Part shown: piece after piece, positions 44,701 to 51,981 of the stretch | How the letters are laid out: the number at the start of each line of letters is the position of its first letter | How positions within the stretch are numbered: the stretch's first letter is position 1 | Source: Sulfitobacter albidus | Lineage (GTDB): Bacteria > Pseudomonadota > Alphaproteobacteria > Rhodobacterales > Rhodobacteraceae | Assembly: GCF_018200035.1 (NCBI RefSeq) | Contig: NZ_CP073581.1 | Location: 802,501-866,500 of the forward strand | Direction: 5' to 3' | Length of the DNA stretch: 64,000 nucleotides | Translations under genes and position numbers: made by a program | Notes under the pieces: model-generated | The model's database searches: none | Told to the model about the DNA's origin: nothing | The model's input: the letters and a program-made list of their open reading frames with translations, nothing else

Positions 44701-46877
44701 GCCTTCCCGGCGACACGCTCAGCGTGGTGCTCAACGATCTTGACGGCACAGGCGACGTGACGCTTGGCACGGTCGCGGTATTCGTGCTGCCGGTCAACGA
44801 TCCACCCACGGCGACGGGGCTTCCCACTGATGCGGCGGTTCTCGAAGAGACGCCGGGGAACCTTGATCTGTCGGGCGTGACACTGGCGGACGTCGACGAG
44901 GCCGGTGCGCAGACCCTGACGCTTACCGCAAGCGACGGCACGCTGAGCGCGGCGGACGCGGGCGGTGTGACGGTCGGCGGCACCGGCACGGCCGTGCTGA
45001 CGCTGACAGGCGCCATCGCCGCGCTCAACGCCTATCTCGCCAATGCCGCCGCCGTGCAATTCACCGGCGCGCTCGACGTGATCGGTGACAATGCGGCCAC
45101 GGTCGCGCTGACGCTCGACGACGGCTCCGGCGATGTGGCGCTCGGGACCGTCAACATGGACATCGCGGATCTGGTGGATGTGCAGGCAGGCACGGCTGCG
45201 GACAATGTGCTGATCGGCACCACCGGCGCGGATGTCATCGCCGGGGATGCGGGCAACGATGTGCTGATCGGGCTCGACGGCAACGATACGCTGGGCGGGG
45301 ATGACGGCAATGACGCGGTGCTGGGCGGCGCGGGCGCCGATGTGCTGACCGGGGGCGACGGGTCGGACTGGCTGCTCTACAATGGCTCCGATGCGGCCAT
45401 CCTCGGGAACCTGACGGCGAATGGTCTTGGCGTTCAAAACGTCAGCGGCGGCCATGCCGAGGGCGATCTTGTCTCCGGTTTCGAAAAGCTGCGCGGATCG
45501 GATTTTGCCGATGTGCTGACGGGCGGATTCGGCAATGACGTGCTGCGCGGCGATGGCGGCGCGGATACGATCAACGGCGGTGTCGGTGTGGATTGGGTGA
45601 TGTACAAGGGCTCCGGCACCGGCGTTACCGTCGATCTGGGCGCAAACACAGCCTCCGGCGGCGATGCGACGGGCGACGTGATCAGCAACATCGAAAACAT
45701 CGACGGCTCCTCCTTCGATGATGATCTGACCGGGGATGCCGGCGTCAACGTGCTGCGCGGCGGCGCGGGGGCGGATACGCTCGACGGTGGCGATGGTCTG
45801 GATTGGGCGGTCTATTCGGGCACGGGAAGCGCCGTGACCATAGATCTGGGTGCGGGGACGGCCAGCGGCGGCGACGCGGCAGGCGACGTTCTCTCCAATA
45901 TCGAAAACCTGCGCGGAACGGTGCTCGACGATGTGCTGATCGGGGATGGCGGCGTCAACATGCTCTTTGGCGATGCGGGCGACGATACGATCACCGGCGG
46001 CGACGGCGACGACGTGCTGCGCGGTGGCGCCGGTGCCGACAGCCTCGACGGGGGGGCGGGCCTTGACTGGGTCACCTACAACACCTCCGATCTGGCGGTC
46101 ACCGTGGAGCTGGGCGGCACCGCGACGGGCGGCCACGCCACGGGCGACAGCCTTACCGGTGTCGAGAACCTGCGCGGCTCCGCCTTCGCCGATGGGCTGA
46201 CCGGCGACGCAGGCGATAACCTCCTGTTTGGCGATGCCGGTGACGATACGATCACCGGGGGCGACGGGGATGACGTGGTTCGCGGCGGTGTCGGCGCCGA
46301 CAGCCTCGACGGCGGCGCAGGATCGGATTGGCTGCTCTACAACAGCTCCACCACGGGTGTGACAGTCGATCTGTCCGGCGCATCATCGGCCAGCGGAGGG
46401 GACGCCACGGGTGATACGATCACCGGTTTCGAAAACCTGCGCGGCTCTGCGGCGGGCGACAGTCTGACCGGCGACGGGGCGCGCAATTTCCTGTTCGGTG
46501 ACGCGGGCGACGATACGATTTCGGGCGGCGACGGCAATGACGTGCTGCGCGGCGACGCCGGTGCGGACAGCTTCGTCTTTGACAGTGCTTTGGGCGCGGG
46601 CAATCTGGACCGCATCACCGATTTTGTCAGCGCAGAGGACGTGATGGCACTCGACAGCGCGGTTTTTGCGGGTCTGACGGCGGGCACGCTCGACGCAGCG
46701 GCGTTTCTTGCCAGCGCCGACGGTCTGGCCACCACCGCCGATCACCGCGTACTCTACAATACCACGACGGGTCTTGTCTCCTTTGACGGGGATGGCAACG
46801 GGGCGGGGGCGGCGACCGGCTTTGTCCGGCTCGACACCCTGCCCACCCTCGATGCGGGCGACTTTCTCGTCATCTGA
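41703..46877 (+). CDS. large modular RTX (hemolysin-type calcium-binding) protein, probable type I secretion substrate
   Basis: A 1724-residue acidic, Gly/Thr/Asp-rich protein without cleavable signal peptide. Three copies of one module open with similar strings: AGDIAIVGYNS (about residue 6), AGDVAFVGFNS (about 359) and AGDIAFTGFNA (about 697), each followed by an IKFTD.GWTGT-like strand. Two choice-of-anchor-D type domains separate them (about 233-350 and 567-690). Two cadherin-like/VCBS domains follow (about 917-1150). Then RTX nonapeptide blocks (about 1160-1620) carry GGDGNDVLRGGAGADSLDGG-like repeats that bind calcium. The tail (ADSFVFDSALGAGNLDRITDF onward) is the usual RTX C-terminal secretion region. 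No TolC/ABC/MFP genes are nearby. A secreted adhesin or surface-layer role is inferred; no enzyme domain was found. Confidence 0.82.
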   Translation: MTTLSAGDIAIVGYNSEKPLTADTQSTSIDGISFVLFRAIDAGTEIKFTDTEWAGSNLVAGEGAISWTATTALSAGTVVRIETGAATTGTHTANTGTVVDEVDNAFLGIGSYSYSSAGDQIIAYQGTAGGAITPITAFTNRPAGFVATASGSDSELPTGLVLGQTALHFVDTSGAAPDEFDNGYYTGPTSGSEAFLRTAIHTPSNWAGSNDPIAFDLSPGSFTIGGAATPAEILINNGGGEIVDGDSTPSAAEGTVFAAAEVTGGQTTQTYTINNTGGTTLNISGVTVSGADSGDFTVSTPPPASIAPAGSATFQVTFDPTAAGTRTATITVANDDADEGSYSFDVTGNGSLATGGTVLGAGDVAFVGFNSDNDEFGFVLLADIVAGTVIKFTDMGWTGTAWRNASEGVVQWTAPTDFTAGAVVIHDTSLPTYDRDFQQSTEGGFAAFNFAPSSGGDTITAFQGTLSASTATSTNLASLHYDGSEYDLTSTASSDSAVPFGLTDGVNAISFGADATTDFNSGIWIESTQASIADLRAAINNDTNWSGTDATGGQTIPTGPFATGPLVPDIDVQGAAISIVDGDTTPSDTDATSFGAVDVSAGTSSQTFTIRNAGGADLTLGTLSVSGDDAGDFVITPPGTSTIPAGTSLTFSVVFDASAAGLREAVVNIPSDDPDEPAFSFAVNGSGRAAGGGTTLAAGDIAFTGFNAAAPEGFTFVLLTDVVAGTSIKFTDAGWTGTTFRTTSEGMLEWIAPTAISAGTVIEVASDSGAVATDPTINAQDDGGHFGSTFSLSTSGDQLIAYQGTATATGTGITNLTAVQFEGTEWDTVYVDSTGSSLVPGGLTDGVNAISLGRGPVGTSSSETETATYNGPLSGALGDLKAALNNEANWTLSATSVPLSTTAFTIGAAPTGTLPPSVAGTEDILSILDLSGIVISDADASGDMTVRISAAEGTLSTIASPLVTGGGTSTITVTGSLAEVNGFFATSGAVSYLSAPDDFGLPGDTLSVVLNDLDGTGDVTLGTVAVFVLPVNDPPTATGLPTDAAVLEETPGNLDLSGVTLADVDEAGAQTLTLTASDGTLSAADAGGVTVGGTGTAVLTLTGAIAALNAYLANAAAVQFTGALDVIGDNAATVALTLDDGSGDVALGTVNMDIADLVDVQAGTAADNVLIGTTGADVIAGDAGNDVLIGLDGNDTLGGDDGNDAVLGGAGADVLTGGDGSDWLLYNGSDAAILGNLTANGLGVQNVSGGHAEGDLVSGFEKLRGSDFADVLTGGFGNDVLRGDGGADTINGGVGVDWVMYKGSGTGVTVDLGANTASGGDATGDVISNIENIDGSSFDDDLTGDAGVNVLRGGAGADTLDGGDGLDWAVYSGTGSAVTIDLGAGTASGGDAAGDVLSNIENLRGTVLDDVLIGDGGVNMLFGDAGDDTITGGDGDDVLRGGAGADSLDGGAGLDWVTYNTSDLAVTVELGGTATGGHATGDSLTGVENLRGSAFADGLTGDAGDNLLFGDAGDDTITGGDGDDVVRGGVGADSLDGGAGSDWLLYNSSTTGVTVDLSGASSASGGDATGDTITGFENLRGSAAGDSLTGDGARNFLFGDAGDDTISGGDGNDVLRGDAGADSFVFDSALGAGNLDRITDFVSAEDVMALDSAVFAGLTAGTLDAAAFLASADGLATTADHRVLYNTTTGLVSFDGDGNGAGAATGFVRLDTLPTLDAGDFLVI

Positions 46878-46894
46878 CGCCGTTGCGCCGCATC

Positions 46895-46927
46895 AGTGGC
46901 CCGTCCGGACCTTCCGGGCGGGCCACT
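46895..46927. terminator. hairpin between the RTX gene and pcaC-like gene
   Basis: 14-base arms AGTGGCCCGTCCGG and CCGGGCGGGCCACT pair with one wobble around loop ACCTT. It fills the 51-base gap between convergent genes and can serve both. Confidence 0.7.
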
Positions 46928-46928
46928 G

Positions 46929-47309
46929 TCACAAATCGACGCCCATCTCGGCGTAGGTCTGTTTGGCCAGCTTGATCGCGTGATTGGCGCGCGGCACGCC
47001 TGCGTAGACGGCCACGTGCAGGAACGCCTGCATCACATCCTGCGGACTTGCGCCGGTACTGGCGGTGGCACGAATATGCATCGGGATCTCGTCGAAATTG
47101 CCCGTGGCCGCCAGCAGGCTCAGCGTCAGCATCGACCGCTCGCGCGCCGGGATCGTGTCATCGGCCCAGACCGTGCCCCAGGCGCCTTCGGTAATCAGGC
47201 GTTGGAAGGGCGCGTCGAAGTCGGTCTGCGCGGCCTCGGCGCGGTCCACATGGGCATCCCCCAGCACCGATCGGCGCACCCGCGCGCCCTCCTTCATACG
47301 ATCAGACAT
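46929..47309 (-). CDS. carboxymuconolactone decarboxylase family protein (PcaC-like)
   Basis: A 126-residue AhpD-like all-helical protein. Its order of motifs (VRRSVLGDAHVDRAEAAQTDFDAPFQRLITEGAWGTVWADDTIPARERSMLTLSLLAATGNFDEIPMHIRA, then GASPQDVMQAFLHVAVYAGVPRANHAIKLAK) is that of 4-carboxymuconolactone decarboxylase of the protocatechuate beta-ketoadipate branch. No cysteine pair for an AhpD-type redox role is present. Other pca genes are absent here, so it may act in a related lactone reaction. ATG 47309 is preceded by AAGGAAG. Confidence 0.82.
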   Translation of the reverse strand: MSDRMKEGARVRRSVLGDAHVDRAEAAQTDFDAPFQRLITEGAWGTVWADDTIPARERSMLTLSLLAATGNFDEIPMHIRATASTGASPQDVMQAFLHVAVYAGVPRANHAIKLAKQTYAEMGVDL

Positions 47310-47468
47310 CGGCACTTCCTTTTTAGCGTTGTTCGCGCGATCATAGCGCCCCATCCGCGCCCGACAATGCGCATGGCATCCCCACGCGAATGTGAAGGGG
47401 CGGGGGCTGGCCACGCCGCACCCCTTCGGTATCCTGCCCGCAATCCCGCACAAGCTCTGGACGCCCCC

Positions 47469-48182
47469 ATGGAATTCCTGCTTGCCTATCTTGCCGGCCT
47501 GCTGACGCTGATTAACCCCTGCGTGTTGCCGGTGCTGCCCATCGTGCTGGTCGGCGCGCTCAACGCCAATCGCGCGGGGCCTCTGGCGCTCGCCGCCGGG
47601 ATGAGCGTCAGCTTTGTCGTCTTTGGCGTGCTTGTCACCGCCTTTGGCGCGGCCGTGGGTCTCACGCAGGACCGGTTGGCGCAGATCGGCGCGGTGCTGA
47701 TGATCGTCTTTGGCCTCATGCTGGTGCTGCCGATGTTCGCGCGGCGGTTCGAGCTGGCGACGGCCGGCATCGCCGCCGGCGCCGACGCGCGCATGGGCGG
47801 GCTCGATCACGGATCGCTGGGCGGTCAGTTTCTGGGCGGTCTGCTGCTCGGCACCGTCTGGTCGCCCTGCATCGGCCCCACGTTGGGCGGGGCCATCGCG
47901 CTGGCCTCACAGGGGCAGAACCTGGGCTACGTAACGGCGATCATGGTCGCCTTTGCCGCCGGGGTGTCGACGCTGATCGTCGGTCTGGGCCTCGGCGCGC
48001 GTGAGGCGATCACCCGCCGCGCCCAATCCCTGCGCGGGCTCGCCGCGCGGGCCAAGCCGATCATCGGCGTCACCTTCATCGCCGTGGGCGGCATGCTGCT
48101 GCTCAACGTGCACCACATGCTCGAAGGCTGGCTGCTCGATGTCATGCCGATCTGGCTTCAGGATCTTTCCGTCTCCGTCTAG
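47469..48182 (+). CDS. CcdA/DsbD-type transmembrane thiol transporter
   Basis: A 237-residue inner-membrane protein with six helices, matching the DsbD transmembrane domain/CcdA family that carries electrons across the membrane to periplasmic thioredoxin-like proteins for cytochrome c maturation or disulfide repair. The two functional cysteines are in INPCVLPVLP (C18) and WSPCIGPTLGG (C134). It lies 14 bases before a signal-peptide thioredoxin, its natural redox partner, so the pair forms a short operon. The split between CcdA proper and other DsbD-like proteins cannot be made from sequence. Confidence 0.9.
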   Translation: MEFLLAYLAGLLTLINPCVLPVLPIVLVGALNANRAGPLALAAGMSVSFVVFGVLVTAFGAAVGLTQDRLAQIGAVLMIVFGLMLVLPMFARRFELATAGIAAGADARMGGLDHGSLGGQFLGGLLLGTVWSPCIGPTLGGAIALASQGQNLGYVTAIMVAFAAGVSTLIVGLGLGAREAITRRAQSLRGLAARAKPIIGVTFIAVGGMLLLNVHHMLEGWLLDVMPIWLQDLSVSV

Positions 48183-48196
48183 CAAAGGATATTGCC

Positions 48197-48598
48197 ATGA
48201 ACCGCCGTCACTTCCTGCTTGCCGCCACTGCCACCGCTGCGTTCGCCCCCGGGATGAGCCACGCCGCAGGCTTCGTCACCTACCGCGACGGGCTGATCCG
48301 TGAGGCACTCGCCGCAGGGCAGACCGTCTTTGTCGATTATTCCGCCACGTGGTGCAGCACCTGCAAACGGCAGGAGCGGGTGATCAACGCCCTGCGCGCC
48401 GCCGATCCGGCCTATGACGCCGCGATGACCTTCGTGAAGGTCGATTGGGATGATTTCAAGAGCCACCCCGTGACCCGCGCGCGCGGCATCCCGCGCCGCT
48501 CGACCCTCCTGGTGTTGCGCGGCGAGGCCGAGCTGGGCCGTCTCGTGGCGGGCACGTCCGAGGCGGATATCAAGGCCCTTATGCGCAAAGGCCTTTAG
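48197..48598 (+). CDS. periplasmic thioredoxin-fold protein
   Basis: A 133-residue exported thioredoxin-like protein. A signal peptide with an N-terminal RR pair (MNRRHFLLAATATAAFAPGMSHA) precedes the thioredoxin domain with active site ATWCSTCKRQE (C53, C56) and the later GIPRRSTLLVLRG, where the family cis-proline region reads IPRRST. It lacks the long insert of TlpA/CcmG. The gene follows the CcdA-like gene by 14 bases, so it is probably reduced by that membrane protein. Client proteins are unknown. The RR pair could route it through Tat, though Sec is as likely. Confidence 0.87.
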   Translation: MNRRHFLLAATATAAFAPGMSHAAGFVTYRDGLIREALAAGQTVFVDYSATWCSTCKRQERVINALRAADPAYDAAMTFVKVDWDDFKSHPVTRARGIPRRSTLLVLRGEAELGRLVAGTSEADIKALMRKGL

Positions 48599-48621
48599 GC
48601 CGCGCGGGGCAGGGCGCGCGC

Positions 48622-49899
48622 CTACGTCGGCAGCGGCCGCCGCGCCTCGGGCGGCACGATGGGGGCCGCATCATTGGTCTGCGCCACGCCGTAGCCCGCG
48701 ATCTGTTTGTAGCGCGCGGCGTGCTCGGCGCGCTCGTCGTCGGTAAAGACATCGGCCACATCGGTGGCCCCGTCGCCCGCCCGCGCCGCAAAGGTATCGA
48801 TGATCTTGTCCGGTCCCGCCCCGCGATTGGCCAGAACCATCGCGCTGGTCGCCGGGCGCAGCCGCGCCTCATAGGCCTCCAGCGCCGCCGGTTCGCAGCC
48901 CCGCGCGGCGATCTCGGCGGCGATCCAGCGCGCGTCGATGATCCCCGATCCGGCGCCGTTTGATCCCACGGGATAGGCCGCATGCGCCGCATCGCCCAAA
49001 AGGCTCACCCGCCCGTGGGTCCAGCGCTCCAGCGGATCGCGGTCGACCATTGGGTATTCGAACACCTCGCGCGCGCCCCGGATCAGCGCGGGCGCGTCGA
49101 GCCCGTCGAACACCATCCGCTCGAACGCGGGCAGGAAATCCGCCAGATCGGCACCGCGCGCGTAATCCTCGCGGGCGTAGCCCTGTGCCGGATCGCGCAG
49201 CAGATTGCAGATCCAGTTGACCGTGCTCAGCCCGGTGTCGGGGTCGGGGCGGCTGATCGGATAGGTGACGAACCGCAATCCCGGCTCGCCCACCAGCGCC
49301 ATCGTCGCCGCGCCGCCAAAGGGCACCGCCTGCGTGGTGCCGCGCCACAGGACCGCGCCGCCCCACGCGGGCGGGCCTTCGTCCGGGACCATCTGCGCGC
49401 GCAGCGCCGAATGGATCCCGTCCGCACCCAGCACCAGCGCGCCGGTCATCTGTCGTTCCGCCCCGTCCGCTGCGCGCAGATGCAGTACCGCCTGTGCCCC
49501 GCGCGTCTCCGCACCCGTCGCGCGCCAGCCGCACAGCACCGCATCGGGCCCCGCGCGCGCCAGCAGCGCCTCGTAGAGCATCATCTGCAACCGCCCCCGG
49601 TGCACCGAATAGGCGGGCCAGCGATATCCCGCGTCGATCCCGCGCGGCTCGCGCCACAACTCCAGCCCGGAGGTCGTCAGCAATCGGTAGTCGCGCAGCG
49701 GCACGCCGATGTCGTCCAGCGCCCCCTCCAGCCCCAGATCGTACAGCTCGCGCACCGCGTTGGGTTGCAGGTTGATGCCCACCCCCAGCGGCTGCACCGC
49801 CGCGCGCGCCTCGATCACCCGGAAGGGCACGCCGATCTGATGCAGGCTCAGCCCCAGCGCCAGCCCCGCGATCCCGGCGCCCGCGATCAATACCGTCAT
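48622..49899 (-). CDS. FAD-dependent aromatic-ring monooxygenase (salicylate hydroxylase / PhzS-like)
   Basis: A 425-residue group A flavoprotein monooxygenase. It has the FAD fold TVLIAGAGIAGLALGLSLHQIG, the DG motif LVLGADGIHSALRAQM, and the GD motif RVSLLGDAAHAAYPVGSNGAGSGIIDARWIA. The general layout resembles salicylate hydroxylase and the phenazine enzyme PhzS, but substrate is unknown. Preceded by GAGGAGG. It is convergent with the thioredoxin gene and has no catabolic neighbours besides the PcaC-like gene 1.6 kb away. Confidence 0.83.
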   Translation of the reverse strand: MTVLIAGAGIAGLALGLSLHQIGVPFRVIEARAAVQPLGVGINLQPNAVRELYDLGLEGALDDIGVPLRDYRLLTTSGLELWREPRGIDAGYRWPAYSVHRGRLQMMLYEALLARAGPDAVLCGWRATGAETRGAQAVLHLRAADGAERQMTGALVLGADGIHSALRAQMVPDEGPPAWGGAVLWRGTTQAVPFGGAATMALVGEPGLRFVTYPISRPDPDTGLSTVNWICNLLRDPAQGYAREDYARGADLADFLPAFERMVFDGLDAPALIRGAREVFEYPMVDRDPLERWTHGRVSLLGDAAHAAYPVGSNGAGSGIIDARWIAAEIAARGCEPAALEAYEARLRPATSAMVLANRGAGPDKIIDTFAARAGDGATDVADVFTDDERAEHAARYKQIAGYGVAQTNDAAPIVPPEARRPLPT

Positions 49900-50172
49900 G
49901 CAAAACCCCTCCTCGCGCGCGAACTATGCGGATCCCGCGCAGGTGAAGTCAACGCGCCGCGCACTCTGCTTTAACGCGAAACGTGATGCGCATTTTCTTG
50001 CCGATTTTGCCCCGCAGTGTAAGTTAGCCGCAAGATCGGCGGCCAATCGCGCCTTTGTGGTTTGCACCTTCGGGTGTCTGCGACGATACTACCGGCCAAG
50101 CGTGTGTCACGGTACGGATTTCAAAGAGCGCACAAGCGCCCGAAATGCCGCGCCAAGTTTGAGGAAGAGTGT
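49900..50172. other. intergenic region upstream of tamA
   Basis: 273 bases between divergent genes. No gene, hairpin or recognisable operator seen; presumably holds both promoters. Confidence 0.4.
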
Positions 50173-51981
50173 GTGAAGCGAACGGCGAAAGCGGTGATGC
50201 GCGCAGCGGGCGTCAGCCTTGTTGCGTGGGGAGTGATGAGCACGGGCGCCTTCGCGGCGGATGTCAGTCTCAATGGCGTCGAAGACGATGATCTGCGCGA
50301 TGCCCTGCGCGGCGGATCGCTCCTGATCGAACAGACCCTGCTTGAGGAAAATCCCCCCAGCACCGCCGAGATCCTCGCGGCCGCACAGGCCGATTACCGC
50401 CGACTTCTTGCCGTGCTTTATGACAACGGACGCTTCAGCGGGGCGGTGCGCATTTCCGTCGACGGGCGCGAGGCGGCGTCGATCCCGCCGGTGCAGCCGC
50501 CCGCCAGCATCGGCGCGGTGGTCATCACCGTCGATCCCGGCCCCAGCTTCACCTTTGGCCGGGCACAAATCGCGCCCGTGGCCGAGGGCACAGACCTGCC
50601 CGAGCAATTCGCCCCCGGTGAAACCGCCAGCCTCGGCATCCTGAAATCGACCGCCGATGCGGGCGTCGACGGCTGGCGCGAACAGGGCCACGCCAAGGCC
50701 GCGTTGACCGGCCAGGACATCACCGCCAATCACCCTCAGCGCCAGATCAACGCCGATCTGACCCTGTCGCCCGGCCCCCGGCTGACCTTCGGCCCGCTCG
50801 TTGTGCTCAGCGAAAGCGATGTGCGCACCCAGCGCATCATCGACATCGCGGGTCTGCCCACCGGAGAGGTCTTTTCGCCCGAAGAGATCCGGCTGGCCAC
50901 CGAACGGCTGCGCCGCACGGGGGCCTTCAATGCCGTCGCCCTGTCAGAGGCGGACGCGATCGGCCCGAACAACACCCTGCCGATCGAGCTTCAGACCACC
51001 GACGCGCCCAAACGCCGCCTTGGCTTCGGCGCAGAGGTCTCGACCCTCGAAGGTCTGTCGCTCAGCGCCTACTGGCTGCACCGCAATCTGTTGGGCGGGG
51101 CGGAGCGCTTGCGCTTTGACGCCGAAATCACCGGCATCGGCGGCAGCACAGGCGGCGAGGATTACACGCTCAGCGCCCGGTTCGACCGGCCCGCGACCTT
51201 CAACGAAGACACCAATTTCTACGCGCTCGCCAAGCTTGAGCAACTCGACGAGGAGTTCTTCTTCTCCCGCCAGCTTGACCTTGAGGCGGGCATCGAACGC
51301 ATCGCCTCGCAGGAGCGGACCTATACCCTAGGCGTCGGCCTGCGCCGGGCCGAGACCCGCGATGTCTTTGGCGAGAATAAATACACCCTGCTGACCTTGC
51401 CGCTCAGCGCCGAATTCGACTATCGCGACAATTCGCTGAATGCGCGCAACGGCTACTATATCAATGCCTCCGCGACGCCCTTCGTGGCGCTTGCAGGCTC
51501 CGACAACGGCATCCGCAGCTATCTCGACGCCCGCGCCTACCGCACCTTTGGCGAGGCGCGCCCGATCACGCTGGCCCTGCGCGGGCAGGTCGGTTCGGTC
51601 TTCGGCCCCGAGATTTCGGAGGCGCCGGCCGACTATCTGTTCTATTCCGGCGGCGGCGGCACCGTGCGCGGGCAGGAATACCAGATCCTCGGCGTGCCGG
51701 TGGGCGACGAGACGGCGGGCGGGCGCGCCTTCGTGGGGCTTTCGGCAGAGGTGCGCGTGGGCGTGACGGATGCGATCAGCCTCGTGGGGTTTGCCGATGC
51801 AGGCTACGTCGGTGAGGAAGAATTCTACGACGGCTCGGGCGAGTGGCACTCGGGCGCGGGTCTTGGCCTGCGCTACGACACCGCCGTGGGGCCTATCCGG
51901 CTCGACGTGGCGGTGCCGGTCTCGGGCCCTGAATCGGACGAGAATTTCCAGGTGTACATCGGTATCGGGCAGGCATTTTAA
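50173..51981 (+). CDS. tamA: autotransporter assembly complex outer-membrane protein TamA
   Basis: A 602-residue BamA/Omp85-type outer-membrane protein. A signal peptide (about 1-28, ending GAFA before ADVSLNG) is followed by three POTRA-like domains (about 30-245) and a 16-strand beta-barrel, ending with the family's C-terminal strand FQVYIGIGQAF. Barrel features include the VRGQEYQILGV motif of the L6 loop region. TamA with the inner-membrane protein TamB forms a bridge that helps insert outer-membrane proteins and is implicated in phospholipid transport. GTG 50173 is preceded by GAGGAAGAG. The stop TAA overlaps the tamB ATG by one base. Confidence 0.92.
   Translation: MKRTAKAVMRAAGVSLVAWGVMSTGAFAADVSLNGVEDDDLRDALRGGSLLIEQTLLEENPPSTAEILAAAQADYRRLLAVLYDNGRFSGAVRISVDGREAASIPPVQPPASIGAVVITVDPGPSFTFGRAQIAPVAEGTDLPEQFAPGETASLGILKSTADAGVDGWREQGHAKAALTGQDITANHPQRQINADLTLSPGPRLTFGPLVVLSESDVRTQRIIDIAGLPTGEVFSPEEIRLATERLRRTGAFNAVALSEADAIGPNNTLPIELQTTDAPKRRLGFGAEVSTLEGLSLSAYWLHRNLLGGAERLRFDAEITGIGGSTGGEDYTLSARFDRPATFNEDTNFYALAKLEQLDEEFFFSRQLDLEAGIERIASQERTYTLGVGLRRAETRDVFGENKYTLLTLPLSAEFDYRDNSLNARNGYYINASATPFVALAGSDNGIRSYLDARAYRTFGEARPITLALRGQVGSVFGPEISEAPADYLFYSGGGGTVRGQEYQILGVPVGDETAGGRAFVGLSAEVRVGVTDAISLVGFADAGYVGEEEFYDGSGEWHSGAGLGLRYDTAVGPIRLDVAVPVSGPESDENFQVYIGIGQAF

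Noticed and set aside
43512..46136. An 874-codon minus-strand frame opposite the RTX gene
   Set aside because: Arises from the repetitive Gly/Asp codons of the RTX repeats; no independent evidence of coding.
45181..46560. CRISPR-like periodic repeats
   Set aside because: The repetition is the nine-residue RTX motif in a coding frame, not direct repeats with unique spacers.
47469..49899. A catabolic cluster formed by the PcaC-like and FAD monooxygenase genes
   Set aside because: They are separated by the ccdA-thioredoxin unit on the opposite strand and no other ring-cleavage genes are present.
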